Of a stretch of 64,000 nucleotides of DNA, positions 59,329 to 64,000 are shown piece after piece. Below the pieces are notes generated by a model. That model searched no databases, was not told the DNA's origin, and saw only the letters and a program-made list of their open reading frames with translations. The stretch comes from VAZQ01 sp035293945 (GTDB taxonomy: Bacteria > Pseudomonadota > Alphaproteobacteria > Rhizobiales > Xanthobacteraceae): positions 434,001 through 498,000 of the forward strand of contig DATGLV010000024.1 in assembly GCA_035293945.1 (NCBI GenBank), given 5' to 3'. The translations under genes and the position numbers were made by a program. Numbering within the stretch: position 1 is the stretch's first letter; the number at the start of each line of letters is the position of its first letter.

Positions 59329-59583
59329 ATGATCATCGAAGATTGCGATTCTGCGTACGACACGACGGATGCTTCGGTGATTGAGCAGGTTTTGAGCAAG
59401 CGGTATGCTGGGCACAATATGTTTTGGCTCACGCACGCGAACACGCACCCGGCGATCAGCATTCTGGTCAACGGCGGTCTTGCGCAATCAGCTACTTTCC
59501 CAAGAGGCGACACGCAGGATTCGTGTCAGTTGGGGCGACGCCCACTTATCCGATTGAAACAAGCAGATTGTTTATGGAGCGCA
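59329..59583 (+). pseudogene. Second Imm1/DddI-like immunity gene, frameshifted and cut
   Basis: The first 53 residues (MIIEDCDSAYDTTDASVIEQ, VLSKRYAGHNMFWLTHANTH PAISILVNGGLA) align with the intact immunity protein. The homology then continues in another frame (ISYFPKRRHAGFVSVGATPT YPIETSRLFM), so a base was lost or gained near 59485. After about 59583 the sequence becomes Bug-receptor DNA, so the last third is deleted. It may be the leftover antidote of a former toxin. Confidence 0.75.
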
Positions 59584-59585
59584 CT

Positions 59586-59867
59586 GTTCGCAGGCTCTGC
59601 CCGGAGTGCCGACGCTCAGCGAGTTTATCCCCGGCTACGAGGCGAGGGCGCGTGGTACGGGATCGGCGCGCCGCATGGCCCACGCGAATCGTCGATGAAC
59701 TGAACAGGCAGATCAACCGCACGCTCGCCGATCCGGTGCTGCGGGCGCGCCTTGCCGATGTCGGTGGAACGATAATTCCCGCATTCGCTGTATTTTTTGA
59801 ATTGATCGCGGCCGAGACCGAGACCTGGAGGAAGGTGGTCGCGTTCTCCGGCGCCAAGCCCGAATGA
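59586..59867 (+). pseudogene. Bug-receptor gene fragment, right copy with the 3' end
   Basis: The first 100 bp are the direct repeat shared with 57319-57418, including the same internal frameshift. Then a further frameshift leads to TRIVDELNRQINRTLADPVL, RARLADVGGTIIP and a normal Bug ending ETETWRKVVAFSGAKPE. It is the C-terminal part of the receptor whose earlier part lies left of the toxin. The gene is therefore split, multiply frameshifted and dead. Confidence 0.75.
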
Positions 59868-60285
59868 ACGCGGGTATTCGTGCCGAAGATGCATCTGCAA
59901 GAAAGAAGATGCATCTGCAAAAAATAGAGCCCGGAAGGGAGAACTACCGGGCTCCAAGTTCCCGAGCCCCCACAAATGGCGCGGTTGGGAGGAGATGAGG
60001 GAGATGAGATACAGGCCAATGCCACACCGGCACGCGACCGCATTCTATTTACCTACCGCGAAACGCGCGCTTACGTAAGTTCGTGTGATTACTAGGGCCC
60101 GGTGCGTGACGAGTAGGAGGGTAGGCGAAATGGCCGGCAAAGCGCTGACGCATCACCACGGCGCTTCGCGATTTCGGCCACGCGCAAAGGGCCGTGGGGC
60201 AACGCACGACGAGCGAACAGGATGAATTGACGAATATGCGGGCATTTGCCCGCCCGACGGCCTTGAGTCGTGCCGTGCCTTCCAC
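59868..60285. other. Intergenic region with a small tandem repeat
   Basis: AAGATGCATCTGCAA is repeated at about 59885-59899 and 59907-59921. No gene is seen. The end of the TPR gene bounds the region on the right. Confidence 0.5.
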
Positions 60286-61785
60286 CTACGGCGTAATGCG
60301 CTTGAGCTCCGCCTGCGCGTCGGTGAACTCGACGAAATCCTTCGGGCAGGTCGAGATCGCAGTCTTGAAGGATTCGATCGCCGCCGGCCGATTTGACTGC
60401 ATGAGCTGGTATTCGCCGACGTAGAACTGCGCCTCGCAGCGCTCTTCCGGCTTTTCCGGCGCTGCGAGCGTCGCCTCAAGCGTGCGGCGCCCGAGATAGA
60501 GCTCGACCACCGCGTAGGGCCATTCCGAGGTCTTGAGCTTTTGCGCATTGGCGGTGAGTTCGTCGGCGGCGGTCTGGTCGCCGGCGCGAACACGAGCGAG
60601 ATAGAGCCAGAGCGCCGGATAGGCGTCGGCCGGCTTGTCGGCGACGGCACGCGCGAGGTCGAGCGCGGCGCGGCCGAAATGCGCCGCATAAAAATGCGCA
60701 AAGCCGCGCGCCCGATAACCGTTGATGTTCTGCGGATTGATGCGGATCGCTTCCGAATAATCGGCGATGGCCGCATCGAACTCGCCCTTGGCCTCGTGCA
60801 GGTCGCCGCGGTCCTGGAAGGCGCCGGCATATTTGGGATCGATACTGATCGCCTGATCAAAGTCGGCGAGCGCGCCGTCGAAGTCGCCCTTCGCGTGCCG
60901 CGCATTGCCGCGCGCGACGAAATTCTGTGCATCCTTCGGATCGAGCCGGATGGCTTCGTCGTAGTCGGCGAGCGCGTGGTCGAGATCGTTCTGCCGTTGG
61001 TAGGCAAGACCGCGATTGCGGAAGGCCGCGCCATAAGTGGGATCGAGGCGGATCGCCTCTTCGAAATCGGCCAGCGCATGCCCGAGGTCGCCCTTGCGCC
61101 CATAGGCGGTGCCACGGTTGTTGAAGGCCGCCGCCGAGCGCGGGTTGAGCACGATCGCTTCGCTGTAGTCGGCAAGTGCGCGGTTTATGTCGCCCTTGAT
61201 GAGCGAGGCGTCGCCATGGTTGACGAAGGCCCGGGCAAAGCTCGGATCGATCTTGATCGCCTCATTGTAGTCGGCAATCGCCCGATCGATGTCGCCCTTG
61301 AGCTGATAGGCCTTGCCGCGGTTTGTGAAGGCCTGGACAAAGTTGAAATCGAAGCGGATCGCGTCAGTATAGTCGGCGATCGCCGCATCGAGATCGCCCT
61401 GGGCCTGGCGCGCATTGCCGCGATTGTTGTAGGCGGGCGCATAGGCCGGATGCAGCCGGATTGCCTCATCGTAATCAGCGATCGCGCGGTCGAGATCGTG
61501 CATTTCCTGGTAAGCGGTGCCGCGGTCGTTGTGGGAAATGGCAAGCTCGGTGCGGGTCAGGTTGTTGGATTCGATCAAGGCGGTGCAGCCTTTGATGCGC
61601 ATCTCGAACGAGAAGCTGCCGCTGCGGTTCTCGCACCAGGTCCGGTTCTGCCGCATGGACTCCGCCGCAGCCGGGTCGGTGGTCGACTGCGCGAAGGCCG
61701 TGGCGGCCGCCAGCGCGCTCACGCCGGTCAACATTGCGATCGTGATGGCAGCCTTGTAAGCGGTGCGGCGTAAGCCGGAGTTCAT
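60286..61785 (-). CDS. Secreted TPR-repeat protein
   Basis: The product is 499 aa. A signal peptide (residues 1-32, ...ATAFAQ) is followed by a short Cys-bearing segment (WCENRSGSFSFEMRIKGCTA). About eleven consecutive TPR units follow (NRGTAYQEMHDLDRAIADYD EAIRL... repeated with a 34-residue period). The units are strikingly regular up to residue 390. The tail has a Cys pair (ERCEAQFYVGEYQLM, STCPKDF). TPR stacks bind other proteins; here in the periplasm, as Sel1/TPR helpers of envelope assembly do. ATG 61785 begins the signal peptide, though the frame is open further up. Confidence 0.85.
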   Translation of the reverse strand: MNSGLRRTAYKAAITIAMLTGVSALAAATAFAQSTTDPAAAESMRQNRTWCENRSGSFSFEMRIKGCTALIESNNLTRTELAISHNDRGTAYQEMHDLDRAIADYDEAIRLHPAYAPAYNNRGNARQAQGDLDAAIADYTDAIRFDFNFVQAFTNRGKAYQLKGDIDRAIADYNEAIKIDPSFARAFVNHGDASLIKGDINRALADYSEAIVLNPRSAAAFNNRGTAYGRKGDLGHALADFEEAIRLDPTYGAAFRNRGLAYQRQNDLDHALADYDEAIRLDPKDAQNFVARGNARHAKGDFDGALADFDQAISIDPKYAGAFQDRGDLHEAKGEFDAAIADYSEAIRINPQNINGYRARGFAHFYAAHFGRAALDLARAVADKPADAYPALWLYLARVRAGDQTAADELTANAQKLKTSEWPYAVVELYLGRRTLEATLAAPEKPEERCEAQFYVGEYQLMQSNRPAAIESFKTAISTCPKDFVEFTDAQAELKRITP

Positions 61786-61990
61786 GGGAACCTCATCGGT
61801 CGAGTACCGCCGGCAGCGCGCCGCCTGTTTCCCTGCGGCGCCCCGGTGCCCCCAAAGAAAAAGCATATCACGGCAAATTCCGCCGCCGGAAGGGCGCTTC
61901 CGTCGCTGCGCACAGCTCGATCTGACGGTTTTCGCGGTGTCGGCTGGTGCACCGGGAGCCTTCAAGGATGCTGGCGCCCGCGCGCGAGCC

Positions 61991-62947
61991 TCATTGGGCG
62001 GCCTTTTCGGCCAGCAGCCCGAGCCCGGTAAGCGCGTCGCGCATCGCCAGAAGCTCGCGCTTCAGGAATTCACCTGTTGCGGCAGCCCCCATATAGGTGT
62101 CGACCCAGTGATGCCGTGCGAGCTCGGCGCGCCAAGCCGGCGAGTCGACCGCAGTCTTCAGCGCCCCCTCCCAGAAGGCCATCTGCCCCGCAGTCATCCC
62201 GGCCGTGCCGATGACACCGCGCCAGGTGCCAATGATGCAATCGATGCCGACCTCGCCCCAGGTCGGCACCGCATCGAACGGCGCGCTCATGCGCGCCGGC
62301 GCGCTGACCGCAATGGCGGAGAGCATACCGGACTGCAATTCCGGCACCGCGCTGGTTGCCGTGATGACCGCCAGATCGGCATGCCCCTCGACCACGTGCG
62401 CGACTGCGTAGCGCGCCGAGTCGAACACTTCCGTGCGCAAGGCGGCGACGTTGCCCCCCGCCTGCTGGGTGATGCGACCAAGGCCCATATGGTTGATGTT
62501 GCCGATCGCGGTCGCAAACGCGATGCGGATGCCGCCCGGATCATTGCCGAGCTGCGTCACCAGCGCTTCGGCCTCGGCGAGTGCTGAGCCGGGGCGGACC
62601 ACGAAGACGAGATATTCGGTATAGAGATTGGCGAGCGGGGTGAGGGCTGTGTAGTCGAGCGTGCTCTCGCCCAGCAGGCGATTGGTGATGATGGTGGGCG
62701 AATTGATCGCCAGTATGTGCGGATCGCGCGGATGCGCGGCCAAATAATCCCAGGCATTGCCGCCGCCGCGCCCGGCGATATTGGTGAGCTTGATCGGCAT
62801 GCCGCCGACGGGGCCCTTCAGGAGATCGATCAATACTCGCGCCGGCCGGTCCTGCCCGCCGCCCGCAGGCGTGCCGGCGACGAGCTCGATCTCGCGCTGC
62901 GGATGCCAGCTGGCGCCGGATTGAGTAGGTTCTGCTGATATTGTCAC
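61991..62947 (-). CDS. Bug-family receptor-like protein without signal peptide
   Basis: The product is 318 aa. The Bug domain is recognisable (ELVAGTPAGGGQDRPARVLI, LKGPVGGMPIKLTNIAGRGG, NAWDYLAAHPRDPHILAINS), and the receptor fold extends to the end. Unlike the copy at 36.7 kb it starts with a polar segment (MTISAEPTQSGASWHPQREI) and no hydrophobic core, so the predicted protein would remain in the cytoplasm. Either the true start lies elsewhere or the protein has changed role. Substrate unknown. Confidence 0.75.
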   Translation of the reverse strand: MTISAEPTQSGASWHPQREIELVAGTPAGGGQDRPARVLIDLLKGPVGGMPIKLTNIAGRGGGNAWDYLAAHPRDPHILAINSPTIITNRLLGESTLDYTALTPLANLYTEYLVFVVRPGSALAEAEALVTQLGNDPGGIRIAFATAIGNINHMGLGRITQQAGGNVAALRTEVFDSARYAVAHVVEGHADLAVITATSAVPELQSGMLSAIAVSAPARMSAPFDAVPTWGEVGIDCIIGTWRGVIGTAGMTAGQMAFWEGALKTAVDSPAWRAELARHHWVDTYMGAAATGEFLKRELLAMRDALTGLGLLAEKAAQ

Positions 62948-63065
62948 TCGGGTTGCCCCATCATGTCGGACCCCGTGACGGGGACGCTCTGTCGAGGCCT
63001 GCTGTATTCCAAATCACTGTATAGTGGCAACCTTTCGGGTGGGCCAAGCGGTCCATGCCTGCGAG

Positions 63066-63350
63066 ATGAACGGCGGGGTTCCGGTGGCAACTGGCGGGCG
63101 GCGTCTCTTCGCTATCGGGTTGATGGGCGTGAGCGCAATCGTCTGTTTACCGATCGTAGGCCTTGCATCGGCTTTTCTTCTTCACGCTCCTAACCGGTGG
63201 GCTGTCCTTTATCCCTGGGCGTTGCTGTTTGGCGCTTGGCTTGCCGCGTGGCTGCTCTTGCGGGCCGGTTTTCCGATGTTGGCCTCGCTCCTGCTCGTCA
63301 TCCTGAGCGCCTTCTTGGTGCATAGCTGGTTGCAGTTCGAGCCGCCCTGA
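63066..63350 (+). CDS. Small membrane protein
   Basis: The product is 94 aa from ATG 63066; a GTG at 63024 would add 14 residues. Three hydrophobic segments are present (about residues 13-35 LFAIGLMGVSAIVCLPIVGL, 45-62, 66-83). No motif is recognised. It is 20 bp upstream of the SDR gene and may be co-transcribed with it. Confidence 0.5.
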   Translation: MNGGVPVATGGRRLFAIGLMGVSAIVCLPIVGLASAFLLHAPNRWAVLYPWALLFGAWLAAWLLLRAGFPMLASLLLVILSAFLVHSWLQFEPP

Positions 63351-63370
63351 ACGCGGCAAGGGAGGCAAAG

Positions 63371-64000
63371 GTGGAGATCGATTTGCGCGGCCGCGTGGCC
63401 GTGGTCACCGGCGGCAGCAAGGGTGTAGGTCTCGGCGTCGCGAAGCGCTTTGCGGCTTCAGGCGCCGATGTGGCAATCGTGGCGCGCGGGCGGGAGGGGC
63501 TTGATGCCGCGCTTGCGAGCATCCGCGCAATCGCGCGGGCGCGCGTGCTCGCGGTGCAAGCCGATGTCGCTTTGCGCGACGACATTGAGCGCGCCTATGC
63601 GGAGGTAATGGCCGCATTCGGGCGGATCGATATTCTGATCAACAATGCCGGCGTCTCGCGCTCAGGCCCGTTCGAGGAGGTGAGTGATGCAATGTGGCAG
63701 GAGGATTTCGATCAGAAGTTCTTTGCCGCGATCCGCTTCACCCGCCTTGTCTGGCCGCAGCTCAAGGCGCGGCGCTGGGGACGCATCATCAACACGCTCA
63801 ATATCGGCGCCAAGGCGCCGCGGGCGGCGAGCGCGCCGACGACGGTGACGCGCGCGGCCGGCTTGGCGCTCACCAAGGTGCTGGCAGGCGAGGGCGGTCC
63901 GTTCAACATTCTGGTCAATGCGCTCTTGATCGGCCTCATCGAAGCCGATCAGCATGTGCGCGGCGCCGCCCGATTGGGCATCAGCATCGAGGACTACATG
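63371..64000 (+). CDS. Short-chain dehydrogenase/reductase-family protein, partial
   Basis: The frame runs off the right edge after 210 codons. GTG 63371 follows GGAGGCAAAG. The nucleotide-binding motif VVTGGSKGVGLGVAKRFAAS (TGxxxGxG) and NNAGVSRSGP are clear. The catalytic Ser-Tyr-Lys positions are replaced: the Ser region is INTLNIGAKAP, and the YxxxK position reads T-TVT-R in SAPTTVTRAAGLALTKVLAG. It binds NAD(P) by fold but cannot use the standard SDR mechanism. Confidence 0.85.
   Translation, partial: MEIDLRGRVAVVTGGSKGVGLGVAKRFAASGADVAIVARGREGLDAALASIRAIARARVLAVQADVALRDDIERAYAEVMAAFGRIDILINNAGVSRSGPFEEVSDAMWQEDFDQKFFAAIRFTRLVWPQLKARRWGRIINTLNIGAKAPRAASAPTTVTRAAGLALTKVLAGEGGPFNILVNALLIGLIEADQHVRGAARLGISIEDYM

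Noticed and set aside
60541..61773. A 410-codon open frame antisense to the TPR gene
   Set aside because: Its regular repeats are the mirror of the TPR repeats on the other strand; no independent evidence.
1..64000. tRNA, rRNA or other structured RNA genes
   Set aside because: No cloverleaf-like sequence, conserved rRNA segment or known RNA consensus was seen by eye; a covariance-model scan would be decisive.

Overview
The window looks like chromosome from a high-GC alphaproteobacterium of the Rhizobiales (Bradyrhizobium/Xanthobacteraceae type). The reasons are a GcrA-type regulator, a BTLCP transglutaminase-like peptidase, several Bug-type tricarboxylate receptors and many short palindromic intergenic repeats. 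I see no rRNA, tRNA or CRISPR array. This assignment is inference from gene content, not from a marker gene.

Layout. 0-2.5 kb is a phage-derived early module: a divergent XRE repressor, operators, GcrA, a DUF1376 protein and an orphan. 2.5-4.4 kb holds small membrane and metabolic genes. 4.6-12.6 kb carries six paralogues of one secreted, two-cysteine family of unknown function, interrupted by an FKBP isomerase, an epimerase-fold protein and Dps. 14.4-23.0 kb is a peptide-modification-like island: two eukaryote-type mannosyltransferase homologues, a GT4, a PqqD-like protein and an HprK-like kinase. These are followed by three tandem genes sharing one leader (two fused to a self-cleaving S74 chaperone domain, one ending where cleavage would occur), a SunS-like GT2 and a nucleotidyltransferase. 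23-32.7 kb holds a Fic protein with a promoter repeat array, a transglutaminase-like peptidase and a DUF1592/DUF1552/ankyrin operon. 32.8-46.9 kb contains a membrane-protein pair, an M24 protein, a Bug receptor, MsrA, HipBA, an ABC-F ATPase, a second Fic protein and an ABC uptake system without its binding protein. 47.3-54.1 kb is metal and cofactor related: a DmeR-like sensor with only a stub of dmeF, an NRAMP-related transporter with altered metal ligands, MgtC, an EamA transporter and BluB.

54.5-59.9 kb is a mosaic island. A terminase pair is followed by a cut-down deaminase toxin tip with a candidate immunity gene, then an apparently full DddA-like double-stranded-DNA cytosine deaminase with a DddI/Imm1-like immunity gene, then a frameshifted second immunity copy. 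Shredded Bug-receptor sequence lies on both sides and carries a perfect 100-bp direct repeat. 60.3-64 kb returns to ordinary genes: a TPR protein, a Bug-like protein without signal peptide, a small membrane protein and an SDR running off the edge.

The two most interesting systems are the leader-S74/PqqD/HprK/SunS-like island and the DddA-like toxin-immunity island. Recurrent regulatory architecture is also notable: both Fic genes and hipBA are preceded by clusters of short gene-specific repeats that reach, or nearly reach, the start codon.
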